Translations under genes and position numbers: made by a program
Source of the DNA: Clostridiales bacterium
GTDB taxonomy: Bacteria > Bacillota > Clostridia > Peptostreptococcales > Anaerovoracaceae
Length of the DNA stretch: 64,000 bases
NCBI GenBank assembly: GCA_015058155.1
Contig: SVCW01000003.1
Location: 40,931 to 104,930, forward strand
Reading direction: 5' to 3'
The notes under the pieces: generated by a model
Told to the model about the DNA's origin: nothing
What the model saw: the letters and a program-made list of their open reading frames with translations, nothing else
Databases searched by the model: none
Part shown: positions 1-9,900 of the stretch, in pieces
How the letters are laid out: every line of letters begins with the position of its first letter
Position numbering within the stretch: position 1 is the stretch's first letter

Positions 1-1635
1 GTAGATATCTCCGAATTTTTCAGTCATGGCATCGCTGTCAACTCTTATGGAAGCAACAATTATAGTATCCTCACCATCCTCAGACTCTCTCTCCCATACC
101 ATTGATTCAGCAATAAACGGAATGTTTGAGAGGTAGTTTTCAAGTTCTTCAGGATATACATTTTTGCCGTTTTTTGTGATTATTACGTTTTTGGCTCTTC
201 CTGTTATAAAGACGTAGCCTTCTTCGTCAATATACCCGAGGTCGCCTGTATAGAACCAGCCATCCTTTATAACTTCGGCTGTGAGGTCCGGACGTTTATA
301 ATAACCGAGCATTATATTATCGCCCTTGATTATGATTTCACCGATTCCATCATCACCCTTGTTTGCAATTGCGATATCACCATTCGGGATTCTTCTTCCG
401 ATTGAAGCATTCTTTGGCCTTGTATCAGGATTAAGTGCTCCGATAGGTGAAGCCTCAGTAAGACCATAACCCTGGAAAGCATTGAGTCCGAAGTCACGAA
501 GTCCCTGTATAACATCAGGATTTATTGCAGCTCCACCGCTTATTGCAATACGGAGTCTGCCACCGAAAAGTGCATGAATATCTTTCAGGAAAAGATTTCC
601 TATGTTGAGTTTGAATTTCTTCGTAGTTCTGTTAACACGGATAACTTTTTTGAGAGTTCCTTCCTTGCCCTTCTTTCTTACGCCCTGCCAGATTTTCTTG
701 TACAGGCTTTCGAATACTGCAGGCACGCCAAGGAATACCGTAGGGCTTACTTCGCTTAAGTTCTTTACGATATATTTGAGTCCTTCACAATATGCTATTG
801 TAAGTCCGCAGTAAATCGGTGTAAGAAATCCGCATGTACATTCATACGTATGATGAAGAGGCAGGAATGAGAAAAAGATCTCGTCTTCATTAAGATGTAC
901 AAGAGAACACATCGACATTACATTTGATACGATGTTCTTATGGGAAAGCATTACTCCCTTTGAAACACCTGTTGTGCCTGATGTAAAGAGAATGATACTC
1001 ATTTCATCATTATCGATTTCTGCATCAAGATAACTCCTGTCCCCGCATGCAACCATATTCTTTCCTGCTTCAACAAGATCCTTGTATGCGAGTACTTCTG
1101 CAGTGCTTTCGAGAGCTTCCATTGAAACAACAGCTTCGAGAGTAGTGTCTCCATCTGCTTTCATCTTTGCAAAATCGTTAAGATGCTTTTTGTCTGTGAT
1201 TACGCAGCTGATTTCGCCCATCTGTACGAGCTGTTTGAGTTCACCTGCCGAAAGTTCCTTATCAAGCGGTACAATAACGCCTACTCCGCAAACTACAGCA
1301 AGATAAGTTACTGCCCACTTATATGAGTTGTCGCCACAGACAGAAATCTTCTTTCCTTTGAAACCGCCTGCGATAAGCGCCGTACCAAGTCCGTTTACAT
1401 CATCAAATGCTTCTTTGTAAGTAATCGGTTCGTACTTTTTTGTGGCCTTGCTCTTTTCAAGGAATGCAGTCTTATCTGCGTAGAACTCAACCGATGTTAC
1501 GAGCATATCCTTGATATCGGTTATTGCACGTCTTCCTCTGTATTTTACAAGCGGATCATCGGAGTTTCTGATGTTCTCCATATACTGCTCCGCCCATATT
1601 TTTTTATTTGTCACCATTACATTATTCTCCGGCAT
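1..1635 (-). CDS. AMP-forming acyl-CoA synthetase (3' end outside window)
   Basis: Adenylate-forming ligase that would activate a carboxylic (fatty) acid with ATP and CoA. Reading the minus strand I see the ATP/AMP motif LFTSGTTGVSKGVMLSHKN, the downstream GYGLTEASP motif, TGDLGYIDEEG, and the hinge/C-terminal core GRAKNVIITKNGKNVYPEE. More than 540 codons are present and the C-terminus runs off the left edge. The start is uncertain. ATG at 1635 has GGTGGTG about 5 nt upstream. The in-frame ATG at 1650 has its AAAGGA almost touching the start codon, so I prefer 1635. It lies about 35 bp downstream of a second synthetase of the same family, probably in one transcript. Chain-length preference cannot be read from sequence. 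Confidence 0.9.
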   Translation of the reverse strand, partial: MPENNVMVTNKKIWAEQYMENIRNSDDPLVKYRGRRAITDIKDMLVTSVEFYADKTAFLEKSKATKKYEPITYKEAFDDVNGLGTALIAGGFKGKKISVCGDNSYKWAVTYLAVVCGVGVIVPLDKELSAGELKQLVQMGEISCVITDKKHLNDFAKMKADGDTTLEAVVSMEALESTAEVLAYKDLVEAGKNMVACGDRSYLDAEIDNDEMSIILFTSGTTGVSKGVMLSHKNIVSNVMSMCSLVHLNEDEIFFSFLPLHHTYECTCGFLTPIYCGLTIAYCEGLKYIVKNLSEVSPTVFLGVPAVFESLYKKIWQGVRKKGKEGTLKKVIRVNRTTKKFKLNIGNLFLKDIHALFGGRLRIAISGGAAINPDVIQGLRDFGLNAFQGYGLTEASPIGALNPDTRPKNASIGRRIPNGDIAIANKGDDGIGEIIIKGDNIMLGYYKRPDLTAEVIKDGWFYTGDLGYIDEEGYVFITGRAKNVIITKNGKNVYPEELENYLSNIPFIAESMVWERESEDGEDTIIVASIRVDSDAMTEKFGDIY

Positions 1636-1669
1636 AATTACACCACCCATTTCCTTTTAGCAAACACTT

Positions 1670-3409
1670 CTAGCTTTCTTTGTAATTGCCTTCTTCATTT
1701 CTTCTGATTTTTCTTGAACTGTTCTTTATGAATTCAGTTCTTCTGATGCCTATTCTCATTACACGCTTATAGCCCGGCATCGAGTCATTTACTTCTTCCA
1801 CAATCTTCTTTATGAATCTTTCAAGCTCAATATCTTCAAGTTCTCCTACATCTTCCTTTATCTGAGCATAATCAGGATAAATCTCAGCCTTCACCACTGT
1901 ATCGCCTGACTTTTCGTCGATGATACCATGAACCAGTGACTCTGAAATATATACTGATTCATTAAGCTGATGTTCGATTTCTTCAGGGAAGATATTCTTA
2001 CCGTTCTTTGTAACGATAACGTTTTTCTTTCTTCCAGAAATATAGAGGAACCCGTCATTGTCGAAGTATCCGTAGTCTCCTGTGTAGAGCCAGTCTCCGC
2101 GGATTGCTTCTTTTGTTGCTTCTTCATTTTCGAAGTATCCGATCATGACTGATGGTCCGCGCACAACGATTTCACCAACTCCGTCAGGCGCCATGTCAAC
2201 AATCTTGACTTCAGTCCCCGGCATCGGGAATCCCGCTGCCGACGGCTTGCTGTATCTGTCACGATTTACTGCAATAATCGGTGAGTTTTCACTCATTCCG
2301 TATCCCTGAATCATAGGAATTCCCATAGCCTGGAAATCTTCGATGATTTTAGGATTTATAGGCGCTCCTCCTACAATCAGGAGCTCCATCTTACCGCCGA
2401 ATGCAGCATGAACATCCTTGAAAATCTTCTTTACAACCTTTGGCTTATTATAAAGCTTGTACTTCTTCGAGAGTTCAATCATCTGTCTCATTGTATCGTA
2501 CTTGCCCTTTGCCTCGGCATTTTTCATTATCTTCTTGTGAGCATTTTCAAATATGAGCGGAACTCCGAGCATTACTGTAGCTCCTGCCTCATTCATATTT
2601 TTCATGATGTACTTGAGTCCTTCACAGACCGCAACTGTAACACCCTGATAAAACGCCGTGAATATATGGCATGTCATTTCATATGCGTGATGCATAGGAA
2701 GAACTGAAAGCCCTACTCCTCCTTCGCGTATGTGTACATACTTTGACATGTTATATACATTTGCCGCAAGATTTCTGTGTGAGAGCATAACGCCCTTTGA
2801 CATTCCTGTAGTTCCCGATGTGAACATAAGAGTGCAGAGTGCTTCATCATCAATTTCCGAATCGATGTAACTTCTGTCTCCGCTTTCAAGAGATTTTCTT
2901 CCGGCTTCAATAACATCACTGAGTGACTTGCTGTCTTCATGATGCTCATCTTTCATACAGATGAGATGTTCGATTCTTTCACCTTCAGGAAGGTCCGAAA
3001 TCGCCTCGAGGACGAGCTTTTCGCACTTCTTTGAGTATACTATCGCTCCGAGATGAGCTCTCTCGATAAGGTTCCTCATTTCGCCGGGCGGAAGTTCCTT
3101 GTCGAGAGGAACTACTACGCCTACACCGTTTACAACTGCAAAATAAGTCATAACCCATTCGTAGCTGTTTTCACCGACGATAGCAATTTTCTTACCCTTA
3201 AGACCGAGATTCACAAGGCCGGTTCCTAAACTGTCTACATCTTTTCTTACTTTTGCATAGGAAACAGGAACGTATTTTCCACCGGGACGTTCCTTGACAA
3301 GATATGCAGTTCTATCCGCAAACATTTCTGTTGAGCCGAGAAACATATCGCGGATACTACTTATCTGTCTTACTTCATAGAAACTATTTCTATATTTTTT
3401 GCTATTCAT
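1670..3409 (-). CDS. AMP-forming long-chain acyl-CoA synthetase
   Basis: A 579-residue ANL-superfamily ligase, full length for the family. Motifs in order are MFTSGTTGMSKGVMLSHRN (ATP/phosphate loop), GYGMSENSP, TGDYGYFDNDGFLYISGR and KNVIVTKNGKNIFPEE, which carries the catalytic-lysine region of the C-terminal lid. The ATG start is preceded by GGGGA at 7 nt. It heads a two-gene unit with the paralogous synthetase at 1-1635. The pair probably arose by duplication, since the motif blocks match closely. The substrate is probably a medium or long fatty acid, by family resemblance only. A sigma-A-like promoter lies upstream at 3471-3498. Confidence 0.92.
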   Translation of the reverse strand: MNSKKYRNSFYEVRQISSIRDMFLGSTEMFADRTAYLVKERPGGKYVPVSYAKVRKDVDSLGTGLVNLGLKGKKIAIVGENSYEWVMTYFAVVNGVGVVVPLDKELPPGEMRNLIERAHLGAIVYSKKCEKLVLEAISDLPEGERIEHLICMKDEHHEDSKSLSDVIEAGRKSLESGDRSYIDSEIDDEALCTLMFTSGTTGMSKGVMLSHRNLAANVYNMSKYVHIREGGVGLSVLPMHHAYEMTCHIFTAFYQGVTVAVCEGLKYIMKNMNEAGATVMLGVPLIFENAHKKIMKNAEAKGKYDTMRQMIELSKKYKLYNKPKVVKKIFKDVHAAFGGKMELLIVGGAPINPKIIEDFQAMGIPMIQGYGMSENSPIIAVNRDRYSKPSAAGFPMPGTEVKIVDMAPDGVGEIVVRGPSVMIGYFENEEATKEAIRGDWLYTGDYGYFDNDGFLYISGRKKNVIVTKNGKNIFPEEIEHQLNESVYISESLVHGIIDEKSGDTVVKAEIYPDYAQIKEDVGELEDIELERFIKKIVEEVNDSMPGYKRVMRIGIRRTEFIKNSSRKIRRNEEGNYKES

Positions 3410-3470
3410 TAATTATCCCCAATCTATATGTCAGCAATTAATAAACAAAATACATTATTCACCACATTAT

Positions 3471-3498
3471 ATTTTACCATTTTCAGTTTCATAGTCAA
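3471..3498 (-). promoter_or_regulatory. Putative promoter of the acyl-CoA synthetase pair
   Basis: On the minus strand TTGACT (3498-3493) and TAAAAT (3476-3471) are separated by 16 bp, about 60 bp upstream of the start at 3409. The AT-rich surroundings contain other TATAAT-like hexamers, so the exact -10 is uncertain. Confidence 0.5.
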
Positions 3499-3550
3499 CA
3501 GATAAAGATGTTGATTTGTCAATTTCTATGTGACAATTTGGTGAAGAATG

Positions 3551-3589
3551 GCAAAAAATAAAACACAGACCGGTTTCTGTACCGGTCTG
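3551..3589 (-). terminator. Rho-independent terminator after the transglutaminase gene
   Basis: An 8-bp perfect stem, CAGACCGG/CCGGTCTG (3566-3573 and 3582-3589), is followed on the minus strand by TGTTTTATTTTTT. It lies just downstream of the stop codon at 3609 and separates this gene from the synthetase promoter. Confidence 0.85.
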
Positions 3590-3608
3590 CGCATACATTT
3601 TGTCGTTA

Positions 3609-4613
3609 CTAGTAGAAATATTTTGATGTATAATTTGTGCCGTCTCCTATGTATTTCATGATTTCAGCACTTTCCTTCGCACTTGATGCAAATGTCGGAT
3701 CCATTCTCTGCCATGCAGAACCATTGAAGTAAATCACGCCGTCAACCCAGCCTGTCTCTTCTGAATATACGCTTATCCATGCGTGATAAGCCGATCCTGC
3801 ATAACCTACTACAAGTTTACAAGGCACACCCTGGCTTCTCAACATTCCTGTCATGAGAGCTGCATAGTCAAAACAGATTCCGCTCTTCTTTTCAAGAACG
3901 CTGTCGAGCACAGGAAGGTATCCGCTCTTTACAGTAGCTGCAAGCTGCTTATCGTATGTTGTATTTCTTACAACATAATTATATACAGCCTCTACCTTCT
4001 TCAGATTATCATCGAGTCCGTAAGTAAGTTCTGCCGCTTTCTTCACTGTATTCGGTGCTGCATCATAATCAACATACTGATTTGAGTGAAGGAATGGTGC
4101 AAATTCATCAGTGAGTGTAACGTTTGCAGTTACTGAAAGGACTGAAGAATACTTTGTTCCTGAAACATTTTCATATACTACAACCTGATAGCTGCCGTTA
4201 CCGTCAGAAAGAGGAAAAGCATCCCATTCGCCGGCTGTAAGGTTATATGTATATGTTGTCACAGGACCCTTTACCTGAGCCTTGAGTCTCTTGCTTGTTT
4301 CCTGCGTATACTTGATCATGATGTATCCGTCAGCTGTATTTGAATAGTCAATACGTGCTTTTGAATTCTCTTTCACAAGGATTCCCGGTGCAGTTACTGA
4401 AAGTACGCTTGGTAAAGCTGCCGGAGCTTCCGAAAGTGCCACAGCCTCTTCTTCAATATTCACTTCTGCAATTTCAACCGTATCCGCTACAAGATACTCA
4501 GGCCCCTGCTGCTCTCCGCCGATGTCACCGCCGCCTCCGCAACCTGTTGTAATGCCCGAAAGCATCATGCAAACAAGTATCCATGCACAGATTTTTCTTT
4601 TGTTTTTCTGCAT
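3609..4613 (-). CDS. Transglutaminase-like domain lipoprotein
   Basis: A 334-residue exported protein. A basic N-terminus and hydrophobic segment end in GITTGC, a loose lipobox followed by Gly residues, so it is probably a membrane-anchored lipoprotein. The C-terminal third carries a transglutaminase/protease fold: catalytic Cys in KSGICFDYAALMTGMLRSQG, His in YAGSAYHAWISV and Asp in WQRMDPTF. The middle (about 75-190) looks like a beta-rich domain. Proteins of this type cross-link or cleave cell-surface substrates, but the target is unknown. It is divergently placed from the BTAD regulator and lies in a block of surface genes, which suggests a cell-envelope role. No copy of the tandem operator found at 6.8, 11.0 and 15.4 kb was seen upstream. 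Confidence 0.82.
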   Translation of the reverse strand: MQKNKRKICAWILVCMMLSGITTGCGGGGDIGGEQQGPEYLVADTVEIAEVNIEEEAVALSEAPAALPSVLSVTAPGILVKENSKARIDYSNTADGYIMIKYTQETSKRLKAQVKGPVTTYTYNLTAGEWDAFPLSDGNGSYQVVVYENVSGTKYSSVLSVTANVTLTDEFAPFLHSNQYVDYDAAPNTVKKAAELTYGLDDNLKKVEAVYNYVVRNTTYDKQLAATVKSGYLPVLDSVLEKKSGICFDYAALMTGMLRSQGVPCKLVVGYAGSAYHAWISVYSEETGWVDGVIYFNGSAWQRMDPTFASSAKESAEIMKYIGDGTNYTSKYFY

Positions 4614-4686
4614 CAGATCACCTCTTTCAAAAATAATATATCATTCAAAATTATATAATCAAATAAAAATATTTCACTTAAGTCGA

Positions 4687-4715
4687 TTGAATCATTACGG
4701 ATATAGTGCTACACT
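4687..4715 (+). promoter_or_regulatory. Putative promoter of the BTAD regulator
   Basis: TTGAAT (4687-4692), a 17-bp spacer, then TACACT (4710-4715) preceded by TGC, an extended -10. This would give a short leader of roughly 20 nt containing the ribosome site GAAAGGAG. Confidence 0.6.
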
Positions 4716-4737
4716 AAAACGTGAAAGGAGCGTAACC

Positions 4738-5949
4738 ATGAACAAAACCGATGAAATCATAGTAAATATGCTCGGCGATTTTTCAATCAGCTGGCACGGA
4801 AACACTATATACGACACTGACAACCGTATGCGTAAGATATGGCTTCTTACTGCGTATTTTATTTATAGAAGAAATAACCGCATCACGCAGAACGCTCTTC
4901 TCGATCTTCTCTGGGACGGAGATGATGACCGTGCAAACCCTCAGGGAGCACTCAAAACCATGCTATACCGCACAAGAAATATGCTCGGTAAACTTGAGGA
5001 TAATGCAGGCTATGAGCTCATTCTCAGCAAAGACGGGAACTACTCATGGAACACTTCGCTTCCTCTCGTTCTTGATGTTGAGGAATTCGAAAAAGCATAT
5101 CAGAAGGGACTTTCCGCACAGAATCAGGATGAAAAGCTCGCATACTTATCAGAGGCCCTCGACCTCTACAATGGAGATTTTCTTCCGAGACTCTCTATGG
5201 AATCATGGGTTGTTCCGATTTCAGCACACTACCACAAGGTATTTCTTGAAATCACTGACATGGTTCTCGATATTCTTCTCAAAAATGAAGAATGGGAAAA
5301 AGCTTCCGAAATCTGTAATCGCTCACTTAAAATCGAACCTTATTCCGAAAACCTCTATGCTGCACTTATGAAGTGCCAGATTTCGCTCGACAACAAGGAA
5401 GCCGCTATCTCGACTTATGAAACACTCAGCGAAATGCTTTATTCAAATTTCGGAGTACTTCCTTCTGACGAGACACGTGCGCTCTACAGAGAAGCCAGCA
5501 AATCAGGTAATAAGCAGGCTGTAAGCCTTGACACCATAAGAGACCAGCTTCGCGAAGACAATATAGCTTCGGGTGCTCTTTTCTGCGATTATGACTTTTT
5601 CAAGGTTCTTTACCGCTCTCAGGCGAGAACTATCGCAAGAAGCGGAGATACTATACATATCGCTCTTATTTCAGTCAATCATCCCGGAAACAAAGAACTT
5701 TCCAAAAAGAGCTTTGACAAGGCCGTTGACAATCTTAAAGAGCAGATTGTTTCAAATCTTCGTCAGGGAGATATTGTTTCACAGTGCAGCGGATCACAAT
5801 TCATCATCATGCTCCCTCATGCCAACTATGAAAACAGTTGCATGGTCTGCGGACGAATCCTGCGTGCTTTCTTCAGGAAGTATCCTCATTCACCGGCTGA
5901 TATCCGTTTCAATGTGCTTCCTCTTGAGCCACGCGACATCTCATTCTGA
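4738..5949 (+). CDS. SARP-like BTAD transcriptional regulator with degenerate GGDEF tail
   Basis: A 403-residue DNA-binding regulator. Residues about 7-100 form an OmpR/SARP-type winged helix (VNMLGDFSISW..., LLDLLW, LKTMLYRTRNML). Residues about 105-260 form the alpha-helical bacterial transcriptional activation domain (LDVEEFEKAY, LYNGDFLP, YSENLYAALMKC). The C-terminal part (about 275-403) resembles a diguanylate cyclase fold whose signature is ruined: DIVSQCSGSQFIIMLP aligns with the usual DIIxRxGGDEFxxLL, so SGSQF replaces GGDEF. It is unlikely to make c-di-GMP but might sense it or serve for dimerisation. The start at 4738 is chosen for GAAAGGAG; a longer upstream frame overlaps the divergent gene. 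Its stop directly abuts that of the convergent sortase gene. It is the best candidate to bind the tandem TGTRACC repeats at 6.8, 11.0 and 15.4 kb, which is an inference. Confidence 0.85.
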   Translation: MNKTDEIIVNMLGDFSISWHGNTIYDTDNRMRKIWLLTAYFIYRRNNRITQNALLDLLWDGDDDRANPQGALKTMLYRTRNMLGKLEDNAGYELILSKDGNYSWNTSLPLVLDVEEFEKAYQKGLSAQNQDEKLAYLSEALDLYNGDFLPRLSMESWVVPISAHYHKVFLEITDMVLDILLKNEEWEKASEICNRSLKIEPYSENLYAALMKCQISLDNKEAAISTYETLSEMLYSNFGVLPSDETRALYREASKSGNKQAVSLDTIRDQLREDNIASGALFCDYDFFKVLYRSQARTIARSGDTIHIALISVNHPGNKELSKKSFDKAVDNLKEQIVSNLRQGDIVSQCSGSQFIIMLPHANYENSCMVCGRILRAFFRKYPHSPADIRFNVLPLEPRDISF

Positions 5950-6753
5950 CTATAAATCAACACGTACTGCCTGAACTACCCATCTTGTGTCGGATTTCAC
6001 ACTTGCTCCTATACAAGTTGATAAAGTAAGGATTTTACTTCCTTCACCAGGCACGATACCTGTATCAATTACTGAACTGTTAACAGCATGATCTATAAGG
6101 TCCTGCTGTTCTTTTTTGTTTTCAAATTTAATTCTGAATGTATCCGAAGTCACATCTGTTTCATAAGCCGCAAATATCAGATATGAGTAACTACCCTCTT
6201 CATTTGATACATTTACAATCGGATTAGCTTCCCAGTAACTGATATCCTTATATTTCGCAAGGCTTCCGAACATAGTGTTGTTGCCCATTCTGTGACCGTA
6301 GATTATCGTATTGATATCATTAAGTGTAAAACTGTTTCTGCACTCCATAAAAATTGATCCGGATGCATTTTTTGTGCCATTCCATGCTCTGTCGAGATAA
6401 TAATCATTATCCGGTGACTGGAGGAGCGGGTATGACAGTTTCGTTCCCGGAATGTTTATCCAGCCGATTACTTCGTCGTTCACTTCTCTTAATGCTTCGA
6501 AATCCATACTCGCGAATTCATCCGCATAAGGATTCACATATACTGCAGCTTCGCTTACAGCGCTGCCTGTTACTGCTGCTTCCTCAGCCTCTTCAGGAAC
6601 GATTACCTCAGGCGTCATAGCAAGAGCTACTGCTTCGTCATAGATTTCTGTGGCTTCATTATATTCTGACACTCTATGCCATAAAACTGCTGCACTGAAG
6701 ACAAAAGTCATGCAGACAAACATCAATACTGTCTTTCTGATTTTCTTTTTCAT
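5950..6753 (-). CDS. srtB: Class B sortase
   Basis: A 267-residue membrane-anchored transpeptidase that joins sorting-signal proteins to peptidoglycan or polymerises pilin-like proteins. An N-terminal membrane anchor (VLMFVCMTFVFSAAVLW) is followed by the sortase fold. The catalytic His is in TIIYGHRMGNN, the Cys in LTLSTC and the Arg in SDTRWVVQA. The motifs INIPGTKLSYPLLQ and NDYYLDRAWNG fit class B. Its likely substrate is the next gene, an adhesin ending in VPATGD. Clostridial class B sortases such as that of C. difficile are known to use PxTG-type signals. The promoter at 6778-6821 carries the tandem operator shared with the adhesin and the pilus operon. Confidence 0.92.
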   Translation of the reverse strand: MKKKIRKTVLMFVCMTFVFSAAVLWHRVSEYNEATEIYDEAVALAMTPEVIVPEEAEEAAVTGSAVSEAAVYVNPYADEFASMDFEALREVNDEVIGWINIPGTKLSYPLLQSPDNDYYLDRAWNGTKNASGSIFMECRNSFTLNDINTIIYGHRMGNNTMFGSLAKYKDISYWEANPIVNVSNEEGSYSYLIFAAYETDVTSDTFRIKFENKKEQQDLIDHAVNSSVIDTGIVPGEGSKILTLSTCIGASVKSDTRWVVQAVRVDL

Positions 6754-6777
6754 AGCCTGTTCCTCCTTTCTAATAAT

Positions 6778-6821
6778 AAAATATCAGAAAGAGGTTACAA
6801 AACAGGTCACATTTTGAAAAA
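6778..6821 (-). promoter_or_regulatory. Sortase promoter with tandem heptamer operator (site 1)
   Basis: On the minus strand TGTGACC (6811-6805) and TGTAACC (6799-6793) are spaced with a 12-bp period. They are followed by exactly 9 bp and then TATTTT (6783-6778), preceded by TGA as an extended -10. A T-rich/CAAAA block sits just upstream. The same arrangement recurs at 11001-11045 and 15362-15406. The first heptamer overlaps the -35 position, which fits an activator-type operator. Confidence 0.75.
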
Positions 6822-6855
6822 GTAGAGACAAAATTTTAACCATTAAACGAGAATT

Positions 6856-6879
6856 CCCCCGGCAGTTTCCCGCCGGGGA
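6856..6879 (-). terminator. Probable terminator after the adhesin gene
   Basis: A GC-rich hairpin, CCCCGGC/GCCGGGG (6857-6863 and 6872-6878), lies about 50 bp downstream of the adhesin stop at 6929. The T tract on the minus strand (AATTCTCGTTT) is weak, so termination may be partial and could let transcription read into the sortase gene. Confidence 0.6.
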
Positions 6880-6928
6880 TCTCTTACTTGCTATTTGTGT
6901 TTAGTAATATGTTTCAAGGTTTATCTTA

Positions 6929-9900
6929 CTACTGCTCATTTTCATTTTTGCGGCCTGTGAGATTGAGCCAGAGTAATGATACGCCTGATACTAACGCTAC
7001 AAGTGCATAGTATGTTGTATTGTCACCTGTTGCAGGTACGTCTGCGAGAGGTACATCTTCATCGAAGAGGTCGATATCTCCGCCTCCGTCACCACCCGGA
7101 GGTGTGATTCCAGGAGTTGTTGTGATTCCAGGAGGAGTTGTTTCTTCGATTACTTCTTCGTAAGTATTAGTTACTACGATTGTTGTTCCTGAATTTCTTA
7201 TGCTTGATTCATATCCGTCTGGTACGTCAACTTCCTTTACGCTCCAGTTACCGCTTCTTGAAAGCTGTGTCCAAGTGTATGTCCAGCCTTTTTCATCGCT
7301 TAATTCAACTTCCTGTCCGTACGGTCTGTTTCCGTCGTAAAGCTGAACTTCGATGCTTTCAGGTCTTACGTCAAGGCCTTCATCGCCCTGCCATACCTTT
7401 TCAACTGTTCTTGAAGTGTATCTTGGTGCTCCAGGAGGATTGTAAGTATTAACTACTACCCAGCTGTTTTCCCAGTCAAAGTTCATATTTGAATCTCTGC
7501 CATCTGCCCACTCGTTGTCATATGATACTGACCATCTTGATCCGAGTGAAAGTTCTACTACTTCGTACTTGATTGCTTCTCCAACTCCGCCTTCTCTGTT
7601 CTTGAAGAGTTCGTTGTTTTCTGCGTCAGTTGTGAATACAAACTTCCAAGGATTTTCAAGGAGTACTGATGATCCTGTGATTCCAGGAACTGATACGTAT
7701 ACTGCATTTGCTTCTGCCTCTTCCTTTGTGAGGACGTATCTGTTGATTTCCTTACCATCAGCCTTGAGGATAAATGTTACGTCTGTTTCCTTACCTTCAG
7801 TATCTGCACCCCAGATTTTTTCTACAGGGATTACTACTGTTTCAGCAAAGTGAACATTTTCAAGTCCAAGGAGTGCTCCTGTTGAAGTATCTGTTACTTC
7901 TCCTGCCTCATTGTATCCAGGTACTGCGTATTCATTTCTTCCGAACATATTGATACCGGAAGCATCTCTGTATCCGAGTTCCTTAACGTATACTCCGCCA
8001 GGGTACTTATTTGAGTCGTATGTGAATGTAGCTGTGTAGATGTCGCCTGTTTCGTCAACTGTTACGTCGAGCTTGTCAGGACCTACTTCCATTTCCTTTA
8101 TGTACTTATTGCTGCCTTCTTCATAGAGTCCGAAGATTACGCTATCAGGACGAACACCATCTCTGTTGCTTTCATCTACCCAGAACTTGCTGAATGTTAC
8201 AGGGATAATGCTTGGTGAATAGTTGTAGTGGTTAGTAACCATTGCCCATTCTTCTGAACCGCCACCTACTGTTACTGCTGCACCTGTAGGCTGATCAGTA
8301 GTTGAGTAGCTTGTGATTCTTTCATATCCGAGTCCGTGACCAGGAAGTTCAGCATAGATTTCTTCGATTGTGTATGTTCCAGGCTGGAGATTTTCTACAG
8401 TGTATTCGTATACGAGTTCACCGTTAACTCTCTGAGGGAGATCGATAGTTTCAACTTCTTCTCCTGCAGCATCTCTTAATACGATTCTGAAAGCACCACG
8501 CTCAAATTCTTCTTCTGAAGCTGCGCCTGTTACGTCCTTCTTAACTGTAATCTTGTTTAATGGTGTGTTTTCTACCTTTGAGAATGATCCTTCAGGGATT
8601 TCAGGATATACATCAATTACCTGATATTCATAAAGTCCAGGAGGTAACTGAGGAGGATTTTCACCCTGTGGTACATTCATTACGATTGCTGAGTCTGTCG
8701 GTACTGTTTCGCCAGGACCAGGTTCGATTGCAACGATTGTTGTAGTTGCTACCGGTACGAAATCATCAGCTGTTAATGCTGCTTTGCCTTCTACTGTTGT
8801 CACATCGTAAGCTACCTTAACCTTGTATGTGTCGCTGTTATCTTCGTATCCGAATGCAGGTGCTTCTTCACTTAAGATGAAGTCATGGCCTGAAGGGATG
8901 TCTGTAAATTCTACGATACCTTCTTCGTCTGAAATACTAGTCTGGCTCCATGATACTGTAGCCTTTACGTCCTTGTGGCTGCATACGCTGCATCTGTCAC
9001 TGTGTTCGAGTACGAACTTTGCTCCGCAGATTGGTTCACCAGTCTTTGATGAAACTTTCTGGAATGCGAATTCTCCGAGGAAACCGTGAACTGCAGGTAC
9101 TTCAAATTCGAGTTCCTTGATATCTGAAAGCTTACCGTCAACGTTTTCCTTATAAGCGAAAGTAGTCTTGCCGTTTGTTTCGTAAACACCAGTGCTGTTT
9201 ACGCCTGGTTCATCTACTGTTACTTCTTTGAAGTTGTCGATTTCATTTGCGAGTCTTACTCTGTACTTAAGTGTGTATGTATATGTTCCGCTGTTGGCAT
9301 TGCCTTCGAGGACATATCCTGAATCCTTAAGATCCCAGCTGATTGATTCAACGCCATTGTTTGCTGTTGTAACTAAAGCTGTGTTTTCTTCACCGTCTGC
9401 GTACTTACCGTTTAATGAAGTCTTTCCAACCTTGAGGTTGCCATCCTTGTCATAGAAACCGAGGAAGTCTACAGTAGCCGGTGACTTAACGCTCATAGGG
9501 TCAGTTACTACCCATGAACTTTCGATTGACTGCTGGTTGATTACTTCAATCTGAGTCTTGATTGCCTTGAATGCATCTGTAAGATTCTGAGGGTTGTCGC
9601 CATCCCAGTAGTAATTTGATGCGATTCCGAATGCGAGCCACTTCTTGAAGTTTGTGTCAGGGTTAGTTCCCTTTACAAGAGCGCCGTTTTTGATTGAATC
9701 GATCTCATACTTTTCAGTGTTTGTATCAACTACACTGAATCCAGGGTTTGTGTTGCCGTTTCTCTGAAGCTTGCTGATGTCACCTACTTCACCTACATTG
9801 ATACCGATTGAGAAGATACTGATGTCTCCGCTCTTATCGCCAGCCTTGAGTGAAAGTGCGATATCTCTTGCTTTCTGTGCACCCTTATCACTGTAAGTTG

